Made by a program: the position numbers and the translations under genes
The notes under the pieces: generated by a model
What the model saw: only the letters and a program-made list of their open reading frames with translations
What the model was told of the DNA's origin: nothing
Databases searched by the model: none
From: Betaproteobacteria bacterium
GTDB lineage: Bacteria > Pseudomonadota > Gammaproteobacteria > Burkholderiales > Casimicrobiaceae
Direction: 5' to 3'
Assembly: GCA_016716425.1 (NCBI GenBank)
Contig: JADJWJ010000001.1
Location: 176,001 to 240,000 of the forward strand
DNA length: 64,000 nt
Shown here: in pieces, positions 33,926 to 41,067 of the stretch
Numbering within the stretch: the stretch's first letter is position 1
Layout of the letters: each line of letters starts with the position of its first letter

Positions 33926-34882
33926 ATGAACCCGCCACGCATCGTCGAACGCCTGACACCGGACCCGGACGCCGAGCGCCGCGCGCTGGTCGCGGGCCTC
34001 GTCGCGACACCGGCCGCGATCCCGCCCAAGTACTTCTACGACGCCGTGGGCTGCGCGCTGTACGGCGCGATCTGCGAGCTGCCGGAGTATTACCCGACGC
34101 GCACGGAGCGGGCGATCTTCCGCGAGCACCGCGACGCGATCGCGCAGGCGGTCGGGCGCGGCCGGCAGTTCGTCGACTTGGGCGCCGGCGACTGCTGCAA
34201 GGCGCTGGCGTGGCTGCCGTACCTTGCACCGACGCGCTACGTTGCCGTCGACTTCGCGGCCGACGCGATTCGCGGCGCGCTCGCGAAGATGGCGCCGGAG
34301 TTTCCGGACGTCGAGCTGACGGGGGTGGTGACCGATTTCACGCGCGGCCTCGACCTCGACGCCGACCTCGGACCCGGGCCGGCGACGTTCTTCTACCCCG
34401 GCTCGTCCATCGGCAACTTCACCCCCGCCGACGCGCGGGAATTTCTGCGCGCGATCCGGCGCCACTGCGCGCCGCGCCCCGGCAGCGGTCTCCTCGTCGG
34501 CGTGGACACCAAGAAGGACAAGGCGCGGCTCGACGCCGCGTACGACGACGCCGCCGGCGTCACCGCCGCGTTCAACCGCAACGTGCTGCACCACGTGAAC
34601 CGGCTCCTCGGCAGCGACTTCCGGCCCGAGGCGTACGCGCACCGCGGCTGCTACGACGAGGCCGCCGGCCGCATCGAGATGCACCTCGAGGCGACCTCGC
34701 CGCAGACCGTCCGCCTGCCGGGCGCCACGCGCACGTTCGCGGCGGGCGAGCGCATCCACACCGAGAACTCGTACAAGTACGCGCCGCGCGAGTTCGCGGC
34801 GATGCTGTCGGAGGCGGGCTTCGCCGACGTGCGCTGCTGGCAGGATCCGGCCGGCGACTTCGCGGTGTTCCACGCGAAATGA
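33926..34882 (+). CDS. egtD: L-histidine N-alpha-methyltransferase (hercynine synthase)
   Basis: A 318-residue SAM-dependent EgtD. Typical features: IPPKYFYDAVGCALYGAICE and LPEYYPTRTERAIFREHRDA (about 30-70), SAM loop FVDLGAGDCCKALAWLPYL, GSSIGNFTPADAREFLRAI, then GRIEMHLEATSPQTVRLPG and IHTENSYKYAPREFAAML. It trimethylates histidine to hercynine, the shared precursor of ergothioneine and selenoneine. No gamma-glutamyl-cysteine ligase-type egtA gene is nearby, consistent with a selenium or sulfur donor pathway instead. It is convergent with the TehB-like gene (33-base gap) and lies close to the sen genes. Confidence 0.93.
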   Translation: MNPPRIVERLTPDPDAERRALVAGLVATPAAIPPKYFYDAVGCALYGAICELPEYYPTRTERAIFREHRDAIAQAVGRGRQFVDLGAGDCCKALAWLPYLAPTRYVAVDFAADAIRGALAKMAPEFPDVELTGVVTDFTRGLDLDADLGPGPATFFYPGSSIGNFTPADAREFLRAIRRHCAPRPGSGLLVGVDTKKDKARLDAAYDDAAGVTAAFNRNVLHHVNRLLGSDFRPEAYAHRGCYDEAAGRIEMHLEATSPQTVRLPGATRTFAAGERIHTENSYKYAPREFAAMLSEAGFADVRCWQDPAGDFAVFHAK

Positions 34883-34915
34883 GCGCGTCGTCACGTGCGC
34901 TGCGACGGCGGTTCG

Positions 34916-35584
34916 TCAGGCGCGCCGACCCGCGGCCGGGCGCGCGTCGTCGTTCGGCGGCGCGGGCGGCCGGCGCGCGATCACGGTCGCGAATCGCTTG
35001 ACGGTGCCGCCGGGCGCCGCGAAGTCGCGCAGGTCCGCGTGCAGGACCTGCCAGTCCGCGAACCGCGTGGCGAGCAGCCCGGGCGGGAACAGGCAATGCG
35101 CGCCGGGATCGAACATGTCGAGGAACGTCGTCCCCTCGACCAGCACGTTCACGGCGCAGACGCCGCCGGGCCGCACGTGCGCCTTGAGGTCGTCCAGCAC
35201 GGCGAGCGCTCGCGCGCAATCGAAGAACATCAGCAGGCCGATCGACACGACGCCGTCGTAGTCGCCGGCAATCGTGTAGGCACGCAAGTCGGCCCGCGCG
35301 GCGGTCACGGGCAGCCGCTCGACCGCCGCGCGGGCGCGCACGTGCTCGATCGCGGCCGGGCTCGCGTCGAGCGCCGTGACCGTGCAGCCGCGGCGGGCGG
35401 CGGCGAACGCGAGGTTGCCCAGGCCGCAGCCGAAGTCGAGGACGGTGCCGGCGAGGTGCGGCAGCGCGACCTGCTCGAACGGGTTGAGCGCCAGCGCCGC
35501 AGCGCCCGGCTGCGTGCGGAACTGGCGGTCGAAGAACTCGACGCTGACGTTGCCGGACGCGGCGGGCGTTGGCGTGGCGATCAC
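34916..35584 (-). CDS. TehB-like SAM-dependent methyltransferase in sen operon
   Basis: A 222-residue class I methyltransferase from a GTG start that overlaps the upstream 107-residue gene by four bases. The SAM loop is LDFGCGLGNLAFAAARRGC (near 48-66). The later part, VVSIGLLMFFDCARALAVLD, then VRPGGVCAVNVLV and VKRFATVIARR, aligns by eye with TehB of Escherichia coli (VLMFL, KPGG, LRFATMLARK). TehB methylates tellurite and other chalcogen oxyanions. In a selenium operon it might methylate selenite, selenophosphate-derived species or selenoneine. This substrate guess is inference. The order senB-senC-orf107-this gene is continuous. Confidence 0.78.
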   Translation of the reverse strand: MIATPTPAASGNVSVEFFDRQFRTQPGAAALALNPFEQVALPHLAGTVLDFGCGLGNLAFAAARRGCTVTALDASPAAIEHVRARAAVERLPVTAARADLRAYTIAGDYDGVVSIGLLMFFDCARALAVLDDLKAHVRPGGVCAVNVLVEGTTFLDMFDPGAHCLFPPGLLATRFADWQVLHADLRDFAAPGGTVKRFATVIARRPPAPPNDDARPAAGRRA

Positions 35585-35904
35585 CGGTAGCGCGCCAGCG
35601 CCGCCTGGCAGATCGAACCGTCGAAGTCGCGCGTGCACGCGTCCCGGACCGCGCCGCACATCGCGCCGCCCACGCCCTGCCGCATCGACGTCAGCGCGTC
35701 GGCCACGCCCTGCGCGATCGCGGCTGCGGCGTCGTTGCCCTTCGCCGGCGGCGCCTTCGCCCCGTCGCCGGCATCGGCGTTGCCGCCGAACGCGCTCATG
35801 CAGGCCCGGTGCGCGGACTCGATTCGAGCGTCGCGCGAGAAGTGGCGCTCCCACACCAGCCAGCCCACGACCGCGACGATGAGCACGATCAGCACGGGCT
35901 TCAC
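35581..35904 (-). CDS. Small membrane-anchored Cys-containing protein in sen operon
   Basis: A 107-residue protein from a GTG, 8 bases after the senC stop. It has one N-terminal span (KPVLIVLIVAVVGWLVW) then a basic segment, an Ala/Lys-rich linker and a C-terminal helical part with four Cys in total (HRACMSAF, AMCGAVRDAC, GSICQAAL), probably periplasmic and perhaps disulphide-bonded. The family is not recognised. Its four-base overlap with the methyltransferase and short gap to senC suggest it is cotranscribed with selenium genes. Confidence 0.7.
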   Translation of the reverse strand: MKPVLIVLIVAVVGWLVWERHFSRDARIESAHRACMSAFGGNADAGDGAKAPPAKGNDAAAAIAQGVADALTSMRQGVGGAMCGAVRDACTRDFDGSICQAALARYR

Positions 35905-35912
35905 GGCGACGC

Positions 35913-36968
35913 TCAGCCGACGGCGACGCGCGGCGCGCCCGCGGTGACGGCGCCGATGTCCGCGGCGGCGGCGAAGCCTTCGCGGCGGAAGATCGCGAGA
36001 ACGTCGGCGACCGCTTCGGGCGCGCAGGCGACGAGCAGGCCGCCCGACGTCTGCGGGTCGGTGAGCAGCGCGCGCTCGGGCTCGCCGATGCCCGCGGACA
36101 GGTCCACGTCGGCGCCGTAGCCCGCCCAGTTGCGGCCCGACGCGCCGGTGACGACGCCCTGGCGTACGAAATCGAGCGTGCCCGGATGCAGCGGCACGCG
36201 GCCGAACTCGATGGCCGCGCCGACGCGCGAGCCGCGGCAGATCTCCAGCAGGTGGCCGAGCAGTCCGAAGCCGGTGACGTCGGTCAGCGCGTGCACGCCG
36301 GGCAGCGCGCCGAGCGCGATGCCCGGCGTGTTGAGCTGCGTCGTGCTCGCCAGCATCGCCGCGTAGCCGTCCGGCGACAGCTTCTCCTTCTTGAGCGCCG
36401 CGCTGTAGACGCCCACGCCCAGCGGCTTGCCGAGCACCAGCCGGTCGCCGGGCAGCGCGCCGGCGTTGCGCTTCAGGTTCGCCGGGTCGACAAGGCCGAT
36501 GGCCACGAGACCGTAGATCGGCTCCACCGAGTCGATCGTGTGGCCGCCGGCGATCGGGATGCCGGCCTTCGCGCAGACGGACTCGCCGCCCTGCAGGATC
36601 TTCCGGATCGTGTCGACCGGCAATTGGCTGACCGGCATGCCGACCAGCGCGAGCGCGAACAGCGGCGTGCCGCCCATTGCGTAGACGTCGGAGATCGCGT
36701 TGGTCGCCGCGATCGCGCCGAAGTCGAACGGGTCGTCGACGATCGGCATGAAGAAGTCGGTGGTCGCGACGATCGCCTGCCGATCGTTGATCCGGTAGAC
36801 CGCGGCGTCGTCGGAGGTCTCGATGCCGACCAGCAGCTGCGGCGGCACCAGCGACGGCGCGCTCTTCGCCAGGATGTCGGAGAGCACGCCGGGGGCGATC
36901 TTGCAGCCGCAGCCGCCGCCGTGTGAGAAGGAGGTGAGCCGCAGGGGCACGGCATCGGGTGCGTTCAT
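35913..36968 (-). CDS. senC: Selenophosphate synthase of selenoneine pathway (SenC/SelD)
   Basis: A 351-residue PurM-fold kinase. The catalytic motif HGGGCGCK has Cys20 and Lys23, matching Cys17 and Lys20 of Escherichia coli SelD. Other SelD features are SDDAAVYRIN, TDFFMPIVDDPFDFGAIAA, AMGGTPLFALALVG and LTDVTGFGLLGHLLEICRG, ending LLTDPQTSGGLLVAC. It makes selenophosphate from selenide and ATP. ATG at 36968 is preferred; a TTG at 36995 would add nine residues. It follows senB by 23 bases. selA and selB are not in the window, so its job here is most likely selenoneine; dual use for selenocysteine or selenouridine is possible. Confidence 0.88.
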   Translation of the reverse strand: MNAPDAVPLRLTSFSHGGGCGCKIAPGVLSDILAKSAPSLVPPQLLVGIETSDDAAVYRINDRQAIVATTDFFMPIVDDPFDFGAIAATNAISDVYAMGGTPLFALALVGMPVSQLPVDTIRKILQGGESVCAKAGIPIAGGHTIDSVEPIYGLVAIGLVDPANLKRNAGALPGDRLVLGKPLGVGVYSAALKKEKLSPDGYAAMLASTTQLNTPGIALGALPGVHALTDVTGFGLLGHLLEICRGSRVGAAIEFGRVPLHPGTLDFVRQGVVTGASGRNWAGYGADVDLSAGIGEPERALLTDPQTSGGLLVACAPEAVADVLAIFRREGFAAAADIGAVTAGAPRVAVG

Positions 36969-36991
36969 CGGGGGTCCCGTCGGAGTAGCGT

Positions 36992-37993
36992 TCAAGCGGA
37001 TATTCTATGCCCGGCGGCGGCCAGCGCCTCGGCGACGACGTGCTTCAGCCGGCGCGCCTCGGCGGCGGGCGCGAACAGCGGCGCGCGGGCGCGGCAACGC
37101 GCCGCGAGGCCGCGCAGGAACGCGCGGTCGCGCGCCGCGCGCGCGACCAGCGCGGCGAGGCCGGCCGCGTCGCCGACGGCGAACCACCCCGGATAGTCGT
37201 CGCCCAGCATTCCGACGTTGCCCGACATCCGGCTGCCGAGCACCGGCGTGCCGGCAGTGACCGCTTCGACGACGACGTTGGCACCGCCTTCCATGCGCGA
37301 GGGCACGACGACCAGGTGCGCGCGCTTGATCGCCTGCCGCGTCCACGCGTGCGGCCGCGGTCCCAGCCACGCGACGCGCGGGTCCGCCGCGGCGAGCTCG
37401 CGCGCCGCGCGGCCGAGGCCGGCGTCGAGCGCGGCGCCGACGATGGTGAGCGTCGCGTCGACGTCGCGCGGCAGGCGCCGCCACGCAGCGAATGCCGTCG
37501 CCGGGTCCTTCTCGGGCCGCAGGTGCGCGACGAGCAGACAGTGCAGGCGCGTGGCGCTCTTCGCCGGCCACGGGACGAGCCTGCGCGCCGACTGGTACAC
37601 GACGCGTGCCCGCGCGCGGAACGCGGACGGGAGGTGGCGCAGCGCGTCGTCCTGCAGCACGATCAGCCGGTCGGCGCCCGCGAGCGAAGCCAGCGCGGCG
37701 GCGTCGCCCGCGGGCAGGTCGCGGTAGAGGTCGGTGCCGGTGAGCGCCACGATGACCGGCCGCTGCGGATGCGCGGCGCGCCACGCGGCGACGGCGTCGT
37801 GGCTGCGGCGGGCGTGCAGAGCGATCAGCGCGGCCGCGTCCGGCGCGACCGGGTCGGTCGCCGCTTGTACAATCCCCCGATAGTCCGGCGCCAGCAGGCG
37901 CGCCCAGCGCGCCGCCGTGCGCCAGTTGCCGTTGTTGGCGTCGGCGAGGAACGGGGTGACGATGGACAGCGTCGGAGCGCGCGAGCGCGGCAT
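36992..37993 (-). CDS. senB: Selenosugar synthase (SenB), TIGR04348-type glycosyltransferase
   Basis: A 333-residue GT-B glycosyltransferase of the GT4 group. The N-terminus SIVTPFLADANNGNWRTAAR and the late motif SRMEGGANVVVEAVTAGTPV, then GSRMSGNVGMLGDDYPGWFA, are those of TIGR04348 proteins, shown in Variovorax to be SenB. SenB attaches selenophosphate-derived selenium to a UDP-sugar, giving a selenosugar. The C-terminal domain carries the donor-binding Glu in RMEGG. Genes on both sides (senC downstream, senA divergent) support this role strongly. The senA ATG lies 32 bases inside this coding sequence, so the 5-prime ends overlap. Confidence 0.88.
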   Translation of the reverse strand: MPRSRAPTLSIVTPFLADANNGNWRTAARWARLLAPDYRGIVQAATDPVAPDAAALIALHARRSHDAVAAWRAAHPQRPVIVALTGTDLYRDLPAGDAAALASLAGADRLIVLQDDALRHLPSAFRARARVVYQSARRLVPWPAKSATRLHCLLVAHLRPEKDPATAFAAWRRLPRDVDATLTIVGAALDAGLGRAARELAAADPRVAWLGPRPHAWTRQAIKRAHLVVVPSRMEGGANVVVEAVTAGTPVLGSRMSGNVGMLGDDYPGWFAVGDAAGLAALVARAARDRAFLRGLAARCRARAPLFAPAAEARRLKHVVAEALAAAGHRISA

Positions 37994-39290
37994 CGGGCAG
38001 CAACGCGAAGGAGTCGGACACGCGCCGCGCGGGGTGGACGACCTCGCGCGCGCGCTCGTGGATGCACGCGATTATACGCGGCGCATGTACGCGCACCTGA
38101 CGCCGGAGCAGCAGGCGTTTCCGCAGATCCCCATCGTCAACCTGCCGCGCTGGGAGGTGGGCCACGTCGGCTGGTTCCAGGAATTCTGGTGCCGCCGCTG
38201 GCGGCCCGACGATCCGCAGGGGGCGCGCACGCCGTCGCGCATCGGGCAGGCCGACCTCTGGTGGGACTCGCGCAACGTGCCGCACGCGACGCGCTGGACG
38301 CTGCCGGTGCCGGACTGGGACGGCATTCACGCCTACCTCGATGCCACGCTCGCCGACACGCTCGCCTCGCTGGCGGCCTCTCGCGACGGCGAGCGCTACA
38401 TGTTCGAACTCGCGCTCTACCACGAGGACATGCACGTCGAGGCGCTGCTGATGACGCTGCAGACGCTGGCGCTGCCGCTGCCGCCATGGTATCCGCGCGG
38501 CGCGGACCGGAGCGCGGCCGCGGCGCCGCCGGCCGCCGGCGACGTCGTGTTCGCCGGCGGCGCGTTCGCGCAGGGCGCCGCGCGCGGCGACGAGCGCATG
38601 CGTTTCGTCTTCGACAACGAGAAGTGGCGCCACGACGTCGTCGTGCCGCCGTTCGCGCTCGCGCGCCGCTGCGTCACCAATGGGGAGTTCGCGGCCTTCG
38701 TCGAAGCCGGCGGCTACGCGCGCCGCGAGTGGTGGACCGACGCAGGATGGCGCTGGCGCGAGCAGTCGGGTGCGACACATCCGGCGTACTGGCAACGCGA
38801 CGGCGCGCGCTGGTGGCGGCGGCGGTTCGCCGCGTGGGCGCCGGTCGCGGACGACGAGCCCGTCGTGCACGTCAACGCGCACGAGGCCGAAGCGTGGTGC
38901 CGGTTCGCGGGACGCCGGCTGCCGACGGAGGCCGAGTGGGAGTTCGCTGCCGTCCACGGGCATCCGGTCGCCGGCGCCAACCTCGACCATCGCGCGGGCG
39001 GACCCGTGGCGGCGGACGACGGCCCCGAGGGCCTCGCGCATCTGTTTGGCAACGTGTGGGAGTGGACGGCATCGGCATTCGTGCCGTACCCGGGCTTTGC
39101 TGCCGATCCGTACGCCGAGTACTCGGCGCCATGGTTCGGCGACCACCGTGTCATTCGCGGCGGCTCGTTCGCGACGCGCTCGCGCCTCGTGCACGCGCGC
39201 TTCCGCAATTTCTACCTGCCCGAGCGGCGCGACATGTTCGTCGGATTCCGGACGTGCAAAGGGTCAGACGCTGGGCACGCGAACGCATGA
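37962..39290 (+). CDS. senA: Selenoneine synthase (SenA), EgtB-like sulfoxide-synthase fold
   Basis: A 442-residue EgtB-family protein: DinB-like N-terminal domain with His68 (WEVGHVGWFQEF) and the H-x3-H-x-E motif at 154-160 (HEDMHVE), giving three His iron ligands as in EgtB. A C-terminal formylglycine-generating-enzyme-type domain follows (RRLPTEAEWEFAAVHGHP, FGNVWEWTASAF, IRGGSFATRSRLVHARFRNF). EgtB joins Cys to hercynine; SenA instead uses the selenosugar. The adjacent senB and senC favour SenA over EgtB, which cannot be excluded by sequence alone. A GTG at 38034 would shorten it by 24 residues and avoid the overlap with senB. The last residues run into a GGGTCAGAC repeat. Confidence 0.88.
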   Translation: MDSVGARERGIGQQREGVGHAPRGVDDLARALVDARDYTRRMYAHLTPEQQAFPQIPIVNLPRWEVGHVGWFQEFWCRRWRPDDPQGARTPSRIGQADLWWDSRNVPHATRWTLPVPDWDGIHAYLDATLADTLASLAASRDGERYMFELALYHEDMHVEALLMTLQTLALPLPPWYPRGADRSAAAAPPAAGDVVFAGGAFAQGAARGDERMRFVFDNEKWRHDVVVPPFALARRCVTNGEFAAFVEAGGYARREWWTDAGWRWREQSGATHPAYWQRDGARWWRRRFAAWAPVADDEPVVHVNAHEAEAWCRFAGRRLPTEAEWEFAAVHGHPVAGANLDHRAGGPVAADDGPEGLAHLFGNVWEWTASAFVPYPGFAADPYAEYSAPWFGDHRVIRGGSFATRSRLVHARFRNFYLPERRDMFVGFRTCKGSDAGHANA

Positions 39291-39328
39291 CGAACCGTCG
39301 AGCGTTGCGGAAGTGCATGGCGGGCACT

Positions 39329-39406
39329 CCGTCGTTCCCGCGAAGGCGGGAACCCAGTGACTTTCCTCGCACGACGCTGGGTCCCCGCTTTCGCGGGGAC
39401 GACGGT
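39329..39406. repeat. Dispersed inverted-repeat element, family A, copy 3
   Basis: CCGTCGTTCCCGCGAAGGCG on the left and CCCCGCTTTCGCGGGGACGA on the right frame a short core. It follows senA by about 40 bases. GGGTCAGAC at 39256 and GGTTTGACCC near 39449 bracket the same gap, so several repeat types are nested here. Confidence 0.72.
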
Positions 39407-39660
39407 AGTCCTGCACGCGCTGTCACCGATTTCGGCAATGTTCAGCAGGGTTTGACCCTGGTAACTGTCCCCGTGGCAGAAAGTTCGCGCAATCCCTGAC
39501 GAAGATCAAACCCCGCCGGCCACGGCGCAGGGGGGCGTCCTGTAGCATCTGACGCACGGTGAACCCGTGCCCGCGCGTGCATTCCGTGCCGCCGCGAACA
39601 GGGTCCGGTCGCCGGCCGGAGGATGCGGTCGTGCCCTTGCCCGACGGTCATCGATTCGAA

Positions 39661-39692
39661 CCCCGGCGTCCCGCCGCGGCGGGACGCCGGGG
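39661..39692. promoter_or_regulatory. Perfect 32-base palindrome upstream of NfnA-like gene
   Basis: CCCCGGCGTCCCGCCG followed immediately by its exact reverse complement spans 39661-39692, 44 bases before the NfnA-like ATG. It would form a very stable 16-base-pair stem. There is no T-run for a simple terminator, and no known operator matches. It could be a repeat, a protein site or an attenuating leader hairpin. From 39407 to 39736 no gene is visible. Confidence 0.55.
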
Positions 39693-39736
39693 GCCCGCGT
39701 GTGCCGCCCGGCGCGCGCATTCCAGGAACCCCTGAC

Positions 39737-40636
39737 ATGTGCGCATTCGAGATCGTCGCGCGCGAGGACTTCTCGCCCGTCACGTACCTGCTGGAAGTTC
39801 GCCACCCGCTGATGGCGAAGGCCGCCAGGGCCGGTCAGTTCGTCATCGTGATGGAGACCGAGCACGGCGAGCGCATCCCGCTCACGATCGCCGACTTCAA
39901 CCGCGAGCGCGGCACGATCACGCTCGTCATCCAGGCGGTGGGCAAGACGACGAAGGAGATGCAGCGCAACTGCAGGGTCGGCACGACGCTGTACGCGATG
40001 GTCGGCCCGATGGGCGTGCCGAGCCCGGTCCCGCACGTGAAGAAGGTGCTGGTCGTCGGCGGCGGTCTGGGCGTCGCGCCGTCGTTCCCGCAGGCGCGCG
40101 CGTTCCAGGAGGCCGGGGCCTACGTCATCGGCGTCATCGGCTTCCGCACCAAGGACCTCGTGTTCTGGGACGACAGGTTCCGCGCGGAGTGCGACGAGGT
40201 GATCGTATGCACCGACGACGGCTCGGTCGGCGTCAAGGGGACGGTGGCCGAAGGCATCCGGCTCGCGATCGAGAAGCATCCCGACATCGACGAGTGCGTG
40301 GCGATCGGCCCGCCGATCATGATGAAGGGCTGCGCGGACGCGACGCGGCCTCACGGCATCCGGACGATGGTGAGCCTGAACCCCCTGATGGTCGACGGCA
40401 CCGGCATGTGCGGCGGCTGCCGCGTCAAGATCGGCGACGAGATCAAGTTCGCGTGCGTCGACGGGCCGGACTTCGACGGCCACAAGGTCGACTTCGACGA
40501 CCTGATGGCGCGGCTGAAGCGCTTCACCGCCGAAGAGCGGATGGCGCTCGAGCACTGGAACGACACGTGCCGGCTGATGAAGCAGGCCGACGCGATGGCC
40601 GCGCCGGCCAAGGGCGACGAGCAGGAACTGTACTAG
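39737..40636 (+). CDS. NfnA-like FAD/[2Fe-2S] NAD(P)H oxidoreductase subunit
   Basis: A 299-residue ferredoxin-NADP reductase-type protein. FAD-binding part at about 1-95 (GQFVIVMETEHGERIPLTIA), NAD(P)-binding part with KKVLVVGGGLGVAPSFPQAR. The C-terminus has LMVDGTGMCGGCRVKIGDE and FACVDGPDF, giving one Asp and three Cys for a [2Fe-2S] cluster as seen in NfnA of Thermotoga maritima. NfnAB bifurcates electrons between NADPH, NAD+ and ferredoxin. Sulfide dehydrogenase and PyrK relatives are alternatives. The NfnB-like partner is 431 bases downstream, after a tandem duplication. KOR subunits follow, pointing to ferredoxin-linked metabolism. Confidence 0.85.
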   Translation: MCAFEIVAREDFSPVTYLLEVRHPLMAKAARAGQFVIVMETEHGERIPLTIADFNRERGTITLVIQAVGKTTKEMQRNCRVGTTLYAMVGPMGVPSPVPHVKKVLVVGGGLGVAPSFPQARAFQEAGAYVIGVIGFRTKDLVFWDDRFRAECDEVIVCTDDGSVGVKGTVAEGIRLAIEKHPDIDECVAIGPPIMMKGCADATRPHGIRTMVSLNPLMVDGTGMCGGCRVKIGDEIKFACVDGPDFDGHKVDFDDLMARLKRFTAEERMALEHWNDTCRLMKQADAMAAPAKGDEQELY

Positions 40637-40688
40637 TGAAACGATCCCCACGTTCGCTCAGCTCACCGTCTCGGAAGCGCGCGGGGGG

Positions 40689-41061
40689 CCATCGGGAACG
40701 CAATCGACCCCCACGTTCGCTTCGCTCACTGCACACGGAGCCGCCCTCGCGCGCGGGCGGAGCCCAGGCTCGCAGAGCGCGTCCGCGCGCGAGGGCGACG
40801 GCCGACACGCCGCCATCCGCATGCCACGCAATACCAAGGAGGCCGTTGCGGGTCAGTCCCTCGGGACGGCCCATCGGGAACGCAAGGGCCCCCCACGTTC
40901 GCTTCGCTCACTGCACACGGAGCCGCCCTCGCGCGCGGGGCGGAGCCCAGGCTCGCAGAGCGCGTCCGCGCGCGAGGGCGACGGCCGACACGCCGCCATC
41001 CGCATGCCACGCAATACCAAGGAGGCCGTTGCGGGTCAGTCCCTCGGGACGGCCCATCGGG
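40689..41061. repeat. 182-183-base tandem duplication before NfnB-like gene
   Basis: Two nearly identical units start at 40689 and 40871, each beginning CCATCGGGAACGCAA and containing CACGTTCGCTTCGCTCACTG, CCAAGGAGGCCGTTG and TCAGTCCCTCGGGACGGCCC. A partial third CCATCGGGA at 41053-41061 ends seven bases before the NfnB-like ATG. The copies differ by one inserted G and a few bases. They separate the NfnA-like and NfnB-like genes. No protein is convincing inside; the stretch may add leader or regulatory length. Confidence 0.85.
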
Positions 41062-41067
41062 ACTGAC

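Noticed and set aside
35913..36968. Selenocysteine-containing SelD
   Set aside because: The active-site position is Cys (TGC), with no in-frame TGA.
39640..39700. tRNA-like TTCGAA loop
   Set aside because: No matching T-stem or acceptor stem could be formed; the segment is a palindrome plus filler.
40689..41061. Long terminal repeats of an insertion sequence
   Set aside because: The two copies are directly adjacent, with no transposase between them.
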